DNA from: Armatimonadota bacterium
GTDB lineage: Bacteria; Armatimonadota; Fimbriimonadia; Fimbriimonadales; Fimbriimonadaceae
Assembly: GCA_018268255.1 (NCBI GenBank)
Contig: JAFDWX010000004.1
Location: 124,001-188,000, forward strand
DNA length: 64,000 nucleotides
Reading direction: 5' to 3'
Part shown: positions 51,794 to 60,706 of the stretch, one piece after another
Layout of the letters: every line of letters starts with the position of its first letter
How positions within the stretch are numbered: position 1 is the first letter of the stretch
Notes under the pieces: generated by a model
The model's input: only the letters and a program-made list of their open reading frames with translations
Told to the model about the DNA's origin: nothing
The model's database searches: none
Translations under genes and position numbers: made by a program

Positions 51794-52935
51794 GCCTTCC
51801 CTCCTCGCTCGATTGCGAGCCGAGTTGTTTCGTGGACGATTTTGCCCTCGTGGGTCACCAGCGTGCCCTTGATAATTTCATCTTCCATGTCGATGTTGAG
51901 TGCCGCATCTTTAAGGAATGTCCCCAGGAACGACGTGATGTTCTTGCTGTACATGCGGCTCGCATCCTCGGACATGCTTGCGACCAGATCTGTCCGGCCG
52001 ATGAGCGTAACTCCGTGCTTGACGACGATCTTTCCAGGCTCCACGCCTTCGCAGTTGCCGCCCGCAGGTGCCGCAAGGTCCACGATCACCGAACCGGGCT
52101 TCATGTTCTGCAGCATCTTATCGGTGATGAGGACTGGCGCCTGTTTGCCAGGAATGAGAGCCGTGGTGATCACGACATCGATATTGGGCAAGCGGCTTCC
52201 AATGAGTTCGAGCTCCTTGGTGTGCGTGTCCTGGCTGACTTCTTTGGCATATCCACCTGAGTCTTCCGCCTCGTCCGAAACGATGGAAAGCCCAACAAAT
52301 TTCGCGCCGAGCGATTCAATCTGCTCCTTGACAGCCGGGCGAACGTCGAACGCTTCCACGAGCGCGCCCAGACGACGGCTTGTGGCGATGCTTTGGAGCC
52401 CGGCCACGCCCGCGCCGATGACAAAAACTTTGGCTGGTGGCAAGGTGCCGGCCGCAGTCATCAGCATCGGGAAGAACTTGGGCAGGTGTTCCGCCGCGAG
52501 CAAAACAGCTTTATATCCCGCAATCGTACTCATCGAACTGAGAGCATCCATGCTTTGGGCGCGGCTGATTCGCGGAATCATGTCCATGGCGAACGACGTC
52601 ACGCCTTGCTCCTTGAGCTGGGTGACAGTGCTCGGGTTGGTCAGTGGGTAAAGGAACGAAATGAGAGAGACCCCTTTTCGCATTTGGCTGATCTCATCGG
52701 GAGTCGGTACACCGACTTTGACGATCAGATCGGACTTGGCGAAAACCTCTTGGGGATCTGCGCTGATTTCAGCTCCGACTTCGGAAAAAGACTGGTCGGA
52801 GAAATATGCCCCCTCTCCGGCTCCAGCTTGAACGACGATCTCAACGCCTTTGGCTTTGAGTTCCTTGACACCGTCAGGCGTCAATGCGGTCCTGCGCTCC
52901 TCGAGTCCCGCTTCTTTCGCTACGGCTATTCTCAT
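51790..52935 (-). CDS. pntAA: NAD(P) transhydrogenase alpha subunit part 1 PntAA
   Basis: The soluble NAD(H)-binding domain of transhydrogenase, related to alanine dehydrogenase. The 381-residue protein has MRIAVAKEAGLEERRTALTP, ISFLYPLTNPSTVTQL, FVIGAGVAGLQSIATSRRLGA (NAD loop; quoted as VIGAGVAGLQSIATSRRLGA), VEAFDVRPAVKEQIESLGA and ALIPGKQAPVLITDKMLQNMKPGSVIVDLA in parts. I start at ATG 52935 because this is the family N-terminus; upstream codons are not conserved. It heads the pnt operon with a 375-nt leader. Confidence 0.96.
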   Translation of the reverse strand: MRIAVAKEAGLEERRTALTPDGVKELKAKGVEIVVQAGAGEGAYFSDQSFSEVGAEISADPQEVFAKSDLIVKVGVPTPDEISQMRKGVSLISFLYPLTNPSTVTQLKEQGVTSFAMDMIPRISRAQSMDALSSMSTIAGYKAVLLAAEHLPKFFPMLMTAAGTLPPAKVFVIGAGVAGLQSIATSRRLGALVEAFDVRPAVKEQIESLGAKFVGLSIVSDEAEDSGGYAKEVSQDTHTKELELIGSRLPNIDVVITTALIPGKQAPVLITDKMLQNMKPGSVIVDLAAPAGGNCEGVEPGKIVVKHGVTLIGRTDLVASMSEDASRMYSKNITSFLGTFLKDAALNIDMEDEIIKGTLVTHEGKIVHETTRLAIERGGKA

Positions 52936-53310
52936 AAGATCTTGATGCCTCGGACGACAGCGGCCGAGGACGGGGTTGCAACCTCCACGGGGTTCCAATT
53001 CGCCATTGCCCATGGCCTTCCCTTCCAGTTGTCAGGAAAAGCGATAGTTGATATCGTGAGTTGGCGCAAGGGATCGAATGGTTGCTGAATAGTTATGAAC
53101 TATGGGTCGGCAGTCCATGCGGGTAGGGCCATTCTAGGCTGATACCGCCTGCAATTAACTACGGTAAAGCAAAACGCTGCACGTATCCCTGCTTACTGTA
53201 CTACAAACCACCGATCCCCACCCTTTCGGTAATGGGGACCGTATGGCATCGAGAGAGAGGAGGTTCAACAAAATCGACCTGACTCTCAGTGGGATGGTTT
53301 TGGGGTGCTG
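52936..53310 (-). other. Long leader of the pnt operon with a GAAA-loop hairpin
   Basis: This 375-bp stretch between sepF and pntAA has no supported ORF. On the minus strand it carries a hairpin (53240-53213): GGTCCCCA, then CC-GAAA-GG, then TGGGGATC. It resembles parts of structured leaders, but no riboswitch consensus could be completed. Nothing else seen. Confidence 0.4.
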
Positions 53311-53724
53311 TTAGTTACGCTGCGCGGTCATTCTTGGAGAAGCTGGCGCAACTTCCACTGACGCGCTCGGTGGAGCAAGGAGGTAAATATTTTCGCCCAA
53401 TTCTTCCCAGGTTCCTTCTTCTGCGTAGTTGACGCCGGACATAAAGTCTTTGATCTTCTCGCGAAGTGTAGGTTCTGCTGCGCAAAGATTCAGAATTTGC
53501 TGCTCGCCTCGCTTCAAGCCATCGGCTGCAGCCACAGCATCTTGAAATGTGAAAATTTGTCGGCGTACCGTAATGGAATATCGGTTGGCATTGTGCACGG
53601 TGTAAACCGGCTTTGCGGAGACAGGTCGCTCGTCGTAAATATCTTCGACCGGTTCATCCTTGATGAACTTCTCGCGCAGTTTCGTAAAAAACCCAGACCG
53701 TTCCTGGAGATCAAGCTCTTCCAT
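53311..53724 (-). CDS. sepF: Cell-division protein SepF
   Basis: SepF anchors FtsZ filaments to the membrane through an N-terminal amphipathic helix and forms rings. The 137-residue protein matches: an N-terminal helix ERSGFFTKLREKFIKDE, a linker with YTVHNANRYS, the core IFTFQDAVAAADGLKRGEQQ, ILNLCAAEPTLREKIKDFMSGVNYAEEGTWEELGENIYLLAPP in the SepF pattern (quoted as IKDFMSGVNYAEEGTWEELG). The adjacent yggS gene supports the call, since yggS-sepF pairs are common. It is transcribed with yggS (36 nt apart). Confidence 0.9.
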   Translation of the reverse strand: MEELDLQERSGFFTKLREKFIKDEPVEDIYDERPVSAKPVYTVHNANRYSITVRRQIFTFQDAVAAADGLKRGEQQILNLCAAEPTLREKIKDFMSGVNYAEEGTWEELGENIYLLAPPSASVEVAPASPRMTAQRN

Positions 53725-53759
53725 GATTCGAAATAATCCTCCGTCCTTGGACTCTCTAT

Positions 53760-54419
53760 TTAGTTGCGTTCGCCAAAAAGCGCTGTGCCGACTCGAACGT
53801 GGGTCGCTCCCTCTTGGATCGCCACTTCGTAGTCCGAACTCATTCCCATGCTCAACGAATCCAGTTGAGGATAGCTCTTCCTAAGCTCGGCAAGTTTGCG
53901 AAAAGTCGCCCTTGCCTCCTCAGCCGATCCGACGAGCTGACCAATGGTCATTAGCCCTCTAAGTCGAACGTGATTGCAGTTTAGGACAGTTGTAATAAAG
54001 TTGTCAAGGGCCTCAGGCAAAATTCCCGCCTTTTGCGGGTCTTTGTCCACATTGACTTCAATAAAGACGTCGGGGTGAGCCGTTTGCTTGGAGATTTCAA
54101 CCAGTTGATTCAAAGACGTAATCGTATGAATTGTTCCAAAATCTTGCGCAATTCTTTTGGCTTTGTTGGATTGAAGTGCGCCAATATAGTGCCAGTGAAT
54201 GTCTTTTGGGAGTAAAACGACTTTTTTTACAAATTCCTGATATCTGCTTTCACCGAAGTGGCGATGACCCAAGTCGTAAAGGCCCTGAATACTCTCGACA
54301 CCTACCGTTTTGCTCACGGCGATAAGAGTTATGTCCTGTTGTGAACGCCCTGAGATCAGCGCTGATCTGGCAACGCGTGCTTTTATCTCATCATAGCGAT
54401 CTGAGAGAGTCATTGTCAT
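53760..54419 (-). CDS. yggS: PLP homeostasis protein YggS/PLPBP
   Basis: A 219-residue protein of the YggS/PROSC family, a PLP-binding TIM barrel that keeps vitamin B6 and amino-acid pools balanced. Signatures: TLIAVSKTVGVESIQGLYDLGH (with the PLP-binding Lys in AVSKT), WHYIGALQSNKAK, FIEVNVDKDPQKAGI, LRGLMTIGQL, and LSMGMSSDYEVAIQEGATHVRVGTALFG (quoted as LSMGMSSDYEVAIQEGATHV). The tandem with sepF is a common arrangement. Start ATG 54419 overlaps the stop of the upstream GNAT gene (ATGA). Confidence 0.95.
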   Translation of the reverse strand: MTMTLSDRYDEIKARVARSALISGRSQQDITLIAVSKTVGVESIQGLYDLGHRHFGESRYQEFVKKVVLLPKDIHWHYIGALQSNKAKRIAQDFGTIHTITSLNQLVEISKQTAHPDVFIEVNVDKDPQKAGILPEALDNFITTVLNCNHVRLRGLMTIGQLVGSAEEARATFRKLAELRKSYPQLDSLSMGMSSDYEVAIQEGATHVRVGTALFGERN

Positions 54420-55432
54420 GCTTGGGAAATACTCTTAGCCATCACTACGCTCAGATAGTTGGTACCTGGACGGTAATCGACATGTCCGACGACTTCGAAC
54501 CCGAGTTTTCGATAGTAGGATATGAGACCTGTCGATTCTTCCGCCGTATCGAGGGCCATAACCTTGTACCCCTGCTCTCGAGCAATCCTCTCCAAGTTCC
54601 TTACGACGTATTTTCCGATCTCGCGACCCTTCAGCTTTGGCTCGATGCAAAACTGGGTTAGGCCCGCGGTCGGTTGGGTGAGCTGATAGTCGCCGTAGGG
54701 GTTGTCCGGCGCCCGATCCAGCGTCGCGCATCCGATGACCGTGCCATCCTGCAACCGAACGATGTAGGAATCGCCGCCCATCAGTCGTCGCTCGGTGGTC
54801 TCAACACTCTGGTGAGTGGCGTTGTATCGAAGTCCCGCATCCTTTGACCGCTTGTAGGCCCGATGCAAAAGTTTGGTCAGTTCGCACAGGTCGACCGAAT
54901 TGGGTGCCCATTGTTCGAGTTTCCAGAGGGGCGTTCGGTCTCCCAACGCATTAAGGTCTCTCCAGCAAAAACGCTCCGTCGAGTAATCCACTCCGGAGAT
55001 CGGATAACTCCCGGATCGCACCCATATCGCTCCCAGCTTTTCGTAGAAGGCCCGCCCACGAGTGTTCGCCGTCATCACGCTCACCCAAAGAGGCTCATCC
55101 GAGCGCGCAGCCAACGCGCGAGCAATGACGCCCACCAGCATTCTGCCCACGCCGAGAGCCTGAAACTCTCCCCTCACGTAAAGGGAACCCAGCGTTTGCT
55201 CGGTGCCTTCCATAAGAACCGATGCCATTCCGACGATCGCATCTCCTTCGCAAGCAACCCAATATTCGCGCCCCTCGCCAATCCGGCGGGCGATATTCTC
55301 TGCCCACTTGGCAGTATCCAAGTTATCCAGGACCTCTGCGGGCAAAATCCCCTGATAGCCCGCTCGCCAACCTGAAGCGATGCAGTCCGCGATCTGCTGC
55401 GCCTCGCCCTCACTTCCTTGGCGGAACTCCAT
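54416..55432 (-). CDS. Tandem-GNAT acetyltransferase
   Basis: A 338-residue protein with two GCN5-type acetyltransferase domains. Domain 1 (about 1-155): TLGSLYVRGEFQALGVGRMLVGVIARALA (acetyl-CoA loop QALGVGRML; quoted as SLYVRGEFQALGVGRMLVGV) and AFYEKLGAIWVR. Domain 2 (about 165-335): TQFCIEPKLKGREIGKYVVRNL and SYYRKLGFEVVGHVDYRPG. The second domain's loop (KLKGREIGKY) is typical; domain 1 may be the active one or both are. Substrate unknown. Its stop overlaps the yggS start; it is divergent from alkA-like, 32 bp away. Confidence 0.85.
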   Translation of the reverse strand: MEFRQGSEGEAQQIADCIASGWRAGYQGILPAEVLDNLDTAKWAENIARRIGEGREYWVACEGDAIVGMASVLMEGTEQTLGSLYVRGEFQALGVGRMLVGVIARALAARSDEPLWVSVMTANTRGRAFYEKLGAIWVRSGSYPISGVDYSTERFCWRDLNALGDRTPLWKLEQWAPNSVDLCELTKLLHRAYKRSKDAGLRYNATHQSVETTERRLMGGDSYIVRLQDGTVIGCATLDRAPDNPYGDYQLTQPTAGLTQFCIEPKLKGREIGKYVVRNLERIAREQGYKVMALDTAEESTGLISYYRKLGFEVVGHVDYRPGTNYLSVVMAKSISQA

Positions 55433-55464
55433 GAGAAAATGCTACCTGGGGTAAGAACGATTCT

Positions 55465-56079
55465 ATGGGAATTGCCCACGATCATCTGGAAAGCGCCGAT
55501 CCCAAGTTGGGTGAGCTCATTCGAAATCTGGGCCATCTGGAGTTTACGAAGGGCACAGTCAACTTCGACTGCTTTGCGACGAGCATCATCTTTCAGCAGT
55601 TGAGCGTAAAAGCAGCCCAGAGCATCGCGCGAAAGACAAAGGCTGGCCTGGGGATCGAAGCCGAAGCAGCATTCACGCCAGAATTGTTCCTAGGTCACTC
55701 GATTGATTCGCTCAGGCCCTATGGGCTCAGTCGGCAGAAGGCGACCTACCTTCTCGACCTGGCGGAGCGAACCACGAAAAACGAAATTCACTTTCATAAA
55801 TTCGAATCGATGAGCGACGAAGCCATCATCGCTGAGCTGACCCAGGTGAAAGGTATCGGCGCGTGGACCGTGCAGATGGTGCTGATGTTCGACATGGCCC
55901 GACCTGATGTGTTTGCACCGCATGACTTGGGACTCCAGGCGGCCATCCAAAAGCTGGATGGATTGGAGACTCGGCTCAAACCGAAACAGATGCTAGAGCG
56001 AGCAGAAATTTGGCGACCCTATCGCAGTTACGCCTGTCTCTACCTCTGGAAGAGTCTTGAGAAGACACCCGCCCTATGA
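55465..56079 (+). CDS. DNA-3-methyladenine glycosylase (AlkA-type, HhH-GPD)
   Basis: A 204-residue helix-hairpin-helix DNA glycosylase that removes alkylated bases. Signatures: NFDCFATSIIFQQLSVKAAQSI, LRPYGLSRQKATYLLDLAER, the HhH hairpin TQVKGIGAWTVQMVLMFDMA and PDVFAPHDLGLQAAIQKLDG with the catalytic Asp (PHDLGL). It lacks the N-terminal TBP-like domain of E. coli AlkA, so it is of the short bacterial/yeast Mag1 type. It is followed by structured element copy 4 and a gene of unknown function. Confidence 0.92.
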   Translation: MGIAHDHLESADPKLGELIRNLGHLEFTKGTVNFDCFATSIIFQQLSVKAAQSIARKTKAGLGIEAEAAFTPELFLGHSIDSLRPYGLSRQKATYLLDLAERTTKNEIHFHKFESMSDEAIIAELTQVKGIGAWTVQMVLMFDMARPDVFAPHDLGLQAAIQKLDGLETRLKPKQMLERAEIWRPYRSYACLYLWKSLEKTPAL

Positions 56080-56086
56080 CCAGATC

Positions 56087-56179
56087 TCAGTTCGCCGGTT
56101 GGCCCAAGGCCACGCCCCACGATGGGACCCCGAACCGCCGTGCGGTTCGCCCATCGCTCTGCCCCAACCGGCTCACTGA
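56087..56179 (-). repeat. Structured dispersed element, copy 4 (minus)
   Basis: On the minus strand: outer helix GCCGGTTGG (56172-56164) with CCAACCGGC (56102-56094), extended by TCAGT/ACTGA across a two-base mismatch; inner helix CGATGGG (156-150 end) with CCCATCG; apical hairpin CGAACCGC-ACG-GCGGTTCG, the longest of the four. Conserved GGGGTCCCA and TGGCCTTGGGCC. It ends one base before the next start codon. Confidence 0.85.
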
Positions 56180-56707
56180 ATGCTCATGATTCAGCACGGC
56201 GACCTGTGTGTGGTGACGGCTCCCGGGACCGAAATCGAGCGATTCTCCGTGAAGACCAAGCGCCCAGTGGTGGTGGCCTATATTGTCGAGGATACAGCTT
56301 ACGTGTATCCGCTTACGGCCCGCAAGCCGACTGGCAAGGGTCCCCAGATGCAGGCAGGCCCAGGAAGTTGGGTAGTGCTGGACCAGGGTCTCTTCGCCGT
56401 GAAACTTGCTGAGCTGAATTCCACCGGCGAGCAATTGGCCGCGTTTCCGAAACTTCGACAACATATTGACCGAGATCTCCGGCAACGAGAGTCCCGCGCC
56501 AGAACAGCCGAGAATGACCAATTGACCCATCGAGGTCTTTCGGAATTGGCGAAGCTGAAGAAGCCAGAGGAACCGAAATCGACTCGGCCAAAGCCGGTAC
56601 CAGCAAAGAAATCGAACGAGGAGATCTGGCAGGAATATCTAGACCACGACCTCGAAGCCGAGTTCAAAAATCCCGGCTTCGATGGTCGTTCGAAGAAGTC
56701 TCGTTAG
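56180..56707 (+). CDS. Hypothetical protein after structured element copy 4
   Basis: A 175-residue protein of unknown family. The first 85 residues look folded (mostly beta: LCVVTAPGTEIERFSVKTKR, VVVAYIVEDTAYVYPLTARK). The remainder is a highly charged helical or disordered tail with a proline/lysine segment (about 130-150) and NEEIWQEYLDHDLEAEFKNP. No known motif. There is no ribosome-binding site before ATG 56180; ATG 56186 is an alternative. It follows the glycosylase by 100 nt, all of which is occupied by the structured element, and it overlaps the convergent gene's stop by 4 nt. Confidence 0.65.
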   Translation: MLMIQHGDLCVVTAPGTEIERFSVKTKRPVVVAYIVEDTAYVYPLTARKPTGKGPQMQAGPGSWVVLDQGLFAVKLAELNSTGEQLAAFPKLRQHIDRDLRQRESRARTAENDQLTHRGLSELAKLKKPEEPKSTRPKPVPAKKSNEEIWQEYLDHDLEAEFKNPGFDGRSKKSR

Positions 56708-58200
56708 GCGCCCGCTTTGTCAAAGTTCTGACTTAGAATCACGTAGTCGAAGATACCGATGTATCCATCTCCGTCTAGGTCTGCTCCAAGCCGATAGGAT
56801 TCTGCGCCTCTGGTCGAATCGAAGGCATCGGACAGTGCTGAATAGTCGAAAATCGTCACAGCGTTGTCCTCGTCCACATCCCCGTTAAGGAATGTTGGCG
56901 CGACCGTGGCGGGTGTCGAACTGGAGAGGGTAGCGGAAACCACTGACGAAAGCCAATGGCCAACTTTTAACCGAACTTTTGTCGCCCCGGTAATTGGAGT
57001 CCATAGTTGGAAATTGCCTTGGGCGTCGATCGGGACGGTGATTTTGTCCTTCAAAACTGTCATCGAGGTATTCCACACCTCCGCGGTAACTTCGAACTCA
57101 TACGCCATTACCTCTGCGCCCAAGAAATCTTGGAGGTCCAGGTGGCCCTGAACTTTGGAATGGGCCGCACTCGGTTTGAGCATTACCCAGTTCGACTGCC
57201 AGTTATCCGTGCCATCCGGATGGGCCGTGGCCACAATGGTTCCATCGTCCGCAACGCCCTTCACCTGATCCAAAATCCAACTGGTGCTGTGATAGTCGTT
57301 CAGGTCATAGGACTTCCAAGTGCCCGAAACCGAACGCTCCCACATGGTTGGAAAATATTCAAGGGTGGCGTAGTTGTACGAATATCCAACCACCCATCCT
57401 CTGCCATTCATCCCCGTGACAACGGCTCGATCGAGCGTATTGATCGGATGGAGAAAAGTGTAGGTTGAGCCTCCTCCGGTTGGTTCCGTCGCTACCGGTT
57501 GAATATACACGCCTTCATAGGCGAGACCGATGACGGTACCGTCGGGCCCGAGAAGCGCTTCATCCCACGCGCTCACGCCGTCAAACTCGGTATGCGTGCC
57601 GTCGGTGTTGACTCGATACGTCCGATAGTAGTACTCGGGAACAGAGCCCTGCTCAGTGACCAGAAATTCACCCCGATTATTCACCCCACTTACCCTAGCT
57701 TGGTCAGCATTGGGGGTCATATCCTTGATCTGACCCGAATATCCATCCCTTACAAACCCGTGCACCTGCGCGAAGACTTGGGGATTATTCGTGTACCCGG
57801 GCATGATGGACCGTCCGACCATCGTCCCCCTATCGTTTGCGTCATCGGGCAAAATCCACGAGCTGGAGCCCCAGTGATAGTCATCCCCGCTCCAGTAGGA
57901 CCAGTAAAAAACGCCAAATGGCTGAACCGTCGCATCGGTGCCGTTCCCATAGACCCGAGCCTGCTCATAGCCTGACCAAGTGTCGTAGATCTCGCCCGTG
58001 TAAACACCCAGGGGACTGCGAGTGGTGGGCCAGAAACTGAAAACACCGGCTGGATTGGTAAATGTGAACCAATGAAAATTCGGCAAAGCAGCGCGCTGAG
58101 CCTGTGTCCAGGCAGTGATATCCGTAACGTTGAATTCGCCTAAGGCGAAACAAGCACTAGAGACAAGAGTGGCAAGCACAAGACAAACGAGTTTTTTCAA
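56704..58200 (-). CDS. Exported HAF-like protein with dockerin-like C-terminus
   Basis: A 498-residue exported protein; TTG 58200 is chosen because GGAGG lies 6 nt upstream and the signal peptide then begins MKKLVCLVLATLVSSACFA. Repeats such as DDANDRGTMVGRS, VSGVNNRGEFLVTEQ, VVTGMNGRGWVVGYS and VKGVADDGTIVATAH suggest a degenerate HAF-type propeller. The C-terminus repeats a Ca-binding-like motif twice (GDVDEDNAVTIFDYSALSDA and DLDGDGYIGIFDYVILSQNF), closely like the protein at 48.5 kb. The D/W/Y-rich middle (FYWSYWSGDDYHWG) is unusual. Probably a surface protein. Confidence 0.75.
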   Translation of the reverse strand: MKKLVCLVLATLVSSACFALGEFNVTDITAWTQAQRAALPNFHWFTFTNPAGVFSFWPTTRSPLGVYTGEIYDTWSGYEQARVYGNGTDATVQPFGVFYWSYWSGDDYHWGSSSWILPDDANDRGTMVGRSIMPGYTNNPQVFAQVHGFVRDGYSGQIKDMTPNADQARVSGVNNRGEFLVTEQGSVPEYYYRTYRVNTDGTHTEFDGVSAWDEALLGPDGTVIGLAYEGVYIQPVATEPTGGGSTYTFLHPINTLDRAVVTGMNGRGWVVGYSYNYATLEYFPTMWERSVSGTWKSYDLNDYHSTSWILDQVKGVADDGTIVATAHPDGTDNWQSNWVMLKPSAAHSKVQGHLDLQDFLGAEVMAYEFEVTAEVWNTSMTVLKDKITVPIDAQGNFQLWTPITGATKVRLKVGHWLSSVVSATLSSSTPATVAPTFLNGDVDEDNAVTIFDYSALSDAFDSTRGAESYRLGADLDGDGYIGIFDYVILSQNFDKAGA

Positions 58201-58296
58201 CAACAACCTCCGAGACAAACGGCATCAGCAACAAAATTGATGCCGATGCCGCATTATACAAACGCTTTTGCGATTCCGCAATAGTACGGGGAGCGT

Positions 58297-60651
58297 TTAT
58301 TTCTCGAAAAGCTGCCACTCGTGAATTCCAGCAGCAAAGTTGTCTAGCATAACGATACGTATTCGAAAAGTATTCGATTCTATCGGAGCAAACGTGACCT
58401 CGTTCCACTCGTTCGGGCTGATGGCGAACGTCTGGCCAGGTGACAACTGAACCGGTTTCCAGCCGTCGCTGGTTCGAGCCTCCAGCAACCAGGATTTCGG
58501 GAATCGGCATTCTCCATAGCCAGTGTCATCGAACCAGTAGACCCGCGCTCGACTCACCTTGGTCGGTTTCTGAAACTCGTAAGCCACCCATTCCGACCCG
58601 CCTTTGTGCGGCCACCAATGGGTTTGGTGAGGCGACGTGATGTTGGACTTGACCGGAACAAATCCATCGTTGATTCCTTTCGGGTCGCAGTTTCCGCTAA
58701 CAAAGCTCATGGAGACCTTGGCGTTGAGTTCCAGTCCTTGCCTGGGGGATGGTTGCGGCGAAGTCGGCATCCAAACGCGCATCGGACCCGGCTTGCGATT
58801 AGCCCACATGCAGTAGGGGATCGCTTTGAAACTTGTTTCGGTTGGGGCAGACACGGGCTGATAGAGTTGGCTTCCCCACTGCAACTTGGTCCCAATGAGT
58901 GCTGTACCAGAGACGCTCACGGCTCCGGTCATCAAATCGCCTTCCCATTGGATGGTGAACTTGCTCCAATCGGGGATGGACATTTGAGCAACGTCACCCT
59001 GCTGATCGCACGCCTCGAGGCAATACACCAAAGGTCCACGAACGAGAGCCTGCATTCCGCGGGTGGCTTCAACTTCGGGCGCAGAGACCACTCGCTCCAC
59101 CGGCATCTTCATCTCGAAACTGATCCGATCTCCCTTCTTCCAGGTGCGAGTGATCTCCCAATAGCCCGTTTCAATGTTGAAACGCGCCTCTGTGGGTTTG
59201 TTTGCCCATTGCCAAGTCTTGCACCAATCCGGCTGCCTCAAGTGCAGAGTCCACTTCCCCGGTTTGTCCGGGTTGATCTCCAACTGCACTCCACCCGACC
59301 ACGGGTAATCCGTAGTCACTTTCAGGTCAACATTCACTGCTCCGACCTTAAGTTGAGCAGCGCCAGCCATATATAGATTCACCCAGACTCCGGTTTTGTC
59401 TTCCAGATAGGCATATCCCCCTGCGGATGCCACCAACCGGGCGAAGTTTGGCGGACAGCACGCACAGCCGAACCATGGGGTTCGACGGTGATTGCCGTCA
59501 TCAGCCAGCGGGTTGGTATAGAAAAATCCCTCGCCATTGAGTTCGCCACCGGAGAGCACGCCGTTGTACATGGCGCGCTCCATCACATCGGCATACTTGG
59601 CGTTGCCATGGAGCTGGAGCAACCGGAAGTTCCACAGGACGTTGGCAATCGAGGCGCAGGTTTCCTGATATGCCGAATCTGTCGGGAGATCGTAGTCGTT
59701 AGTGAATCCCTCGTTTGATCCAGATGGCCCCAGACCGCCTGTGATGAACATCCGCTTTTCCGTGGTGTTTTCCCACACACGATCCAACATGGAAATCCAC
59801 TTGGGATCGCGAGAGCGGATGGCGTAATCCGTCGCGCCAGCAAGAAGATATCCAGCTCGGACTGCATGCCCTGCAATCTGAGTCCGATCGACGAGCGGCA
59901 TGTCATCGAGCCAATAGGTGCCGTCGTATTGGTCAAGCGGGGTTTGGTGCTCCGTGGCGAAGAATTTCGAGCCTCGGTTTTTTAAAAAGAACTCAGAAAG
60001 CTTGGCGTATTTGTCGTTCTTGGTCTCATCGGCGAGCTTGTAGAGAGCCAATTCGAGTTCGGGATGGCCCGGGTAGCCCATCGCTTTTCCTGGTCCGAAG
60101 TGCGCATCGATATGGTCGGCAAGTTTGGTGGCCACGTTCAGCAGCGTGCTTTTTCCCGTCGCCTGATGATGTGCAACCGCCGCTTCGATGAGGTGGCCCG
60201 CGCAGTAGAGTTCATGCAGATCGCGCAGGTTGGTCCACCGCTTCTCCGGCGCGTTGATCTGAAAATAGGTGTCCAGATATCCATCGGACATCTGCGCTTT
60301 GCGGATACGCTCGATCAACTCATCGCAAAGCTTCTCGATTTCTGGATCTCGGTTAACCGCGAGGACATAACTTGCTGCCTCAAGCACTTTGTAAGGATCC
60401 GAGTCATTGAAGACCAGACCTCGAAAACCTGTGCGCGCACCCTTTGCGGCGAGTTCGAAATTGGAGTTGTATCCCTCTTCTTCCAACTTGGCGAAGGCAT
60501 GCTTGATCGTCACTCGGGCGTTGGTGACCTGACGTGGCGTCCAGAACCTATCTTGGACTTTCACGCGGGTGAAGGGCACGGGCGAAGCTGCCTGAGCAAC
60601 CGTTCCGCACAGCACGGCCCAAAGGAGGGTTAGATGAAAGCGTTTCCACAT
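58297..60651 (-). CDS. Exported GH127-family glycosidase (beta-L-arabinofuranosidase-type)
   Basis: A 784-residue secreted enzyme (signal peptide MWKRFHLTLLWAVLCGTVAQA, quoted as HLTLLWAVLCGTVAQA). It matches GH127 (DUF1680), beta-L-arabinofuranosidases with a catalytic Cys-Zn site: DRFWTPRQVTNARVTIKHAF, YKVLEAASYVLAVNRD, ELYCAGHLIEAAVAHHQATG, TGGLGPSGSNEGFT, and ACCPPNFARLVASAGGYAYL with the Cys pair. A C-terminal 120-residue beta-sandwich (WVAYEFQKPTKVSRARVYWF) is an F5/8-type C-like carbohydrate-binding module. Substrate is likely a plant or microbial arabinose-containing glycan. It is divergent from the GH130 gene. Confidence 0.92.
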   Translation of the reverse strand: MWKRFHLTLLWAVLCGTVAQAASPVPFTRVKVQDRFWTPRQVTNARVTIKHAFAKLEEEGYNSNFELAAKGARTGFRGLVFNDSDPYKVLEAASYVLAVNRDPEIEKLCDELIERIRKAQMSDGYLDTYFQINAPEKRWTNLRDLHELYCAGHLIEAAVAHHQATGKSTLLNVATKLADHIDAHFGPGKAMGYPGHPELELALYKLADETKNDKYAKLSEFFLKNRGSKFFATEHQTPLDQYDGTYWLDDMPLVDRTQIAGHAVRAGYLLAGATDYAIRSRDPKWISMLDRVWENTTEKRMFITGGLGPSGSNEGFTNDYDLPTDSAYQETCASIANVLWNFRLLQLHGNAKYADVMERAMYNGVLSGGELNGEGFFYTNPLADDGNHRRTPWFGCACCPPNFARLVASAGGYAYLEDKTGVWVNLYMAGAAQLKVGAVNVDLKVTTDYPWSGGVQLEINPDKPGKWTLHLRQPDWCKTWQWANKPTEARFNIETGYWEITRTWKKGDRISFEMKMPVERVVSAPEVEATRGMQALVRGPLVYCLEACDQQGDVAQMSIPDWSKFTIQWEGDLMTGAVSVSGTALIGTKLQWGSQLYQPVSAPTETSFKAIPYCMWANRKPGPMRVWMPTSPQPSPRQGLELNAKVSMSFVSGNCDPKGINDGFVPVKSNITSPHQTHWWPHKGGSEWVAYEFQKPTKVSRARVYWFDDTGYGECRFPKSWLLEARTSDGWKPVQLSPGQTFAISPNEWNEVTFAPIESNTFRIRIVMLDNFAAGIHEWQLFEK

Positions 60652-60706
60652 TGGATTCCTTCGACTCTACTCCAAATTGCAGCCTCCGGTCCCCGGTTGA
60701 ACCGAG

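Noticed and set aside
52936-53310. Hairpin with GAAA loop in the pnt leader as a cyclic di-GMP-I riboswitch
   Set aside because: Only the CCATT..CGAAAG..GTGGG part resembles it; the GGGACGCAAAGCC core and the second GNRA-receptor helix are missing.
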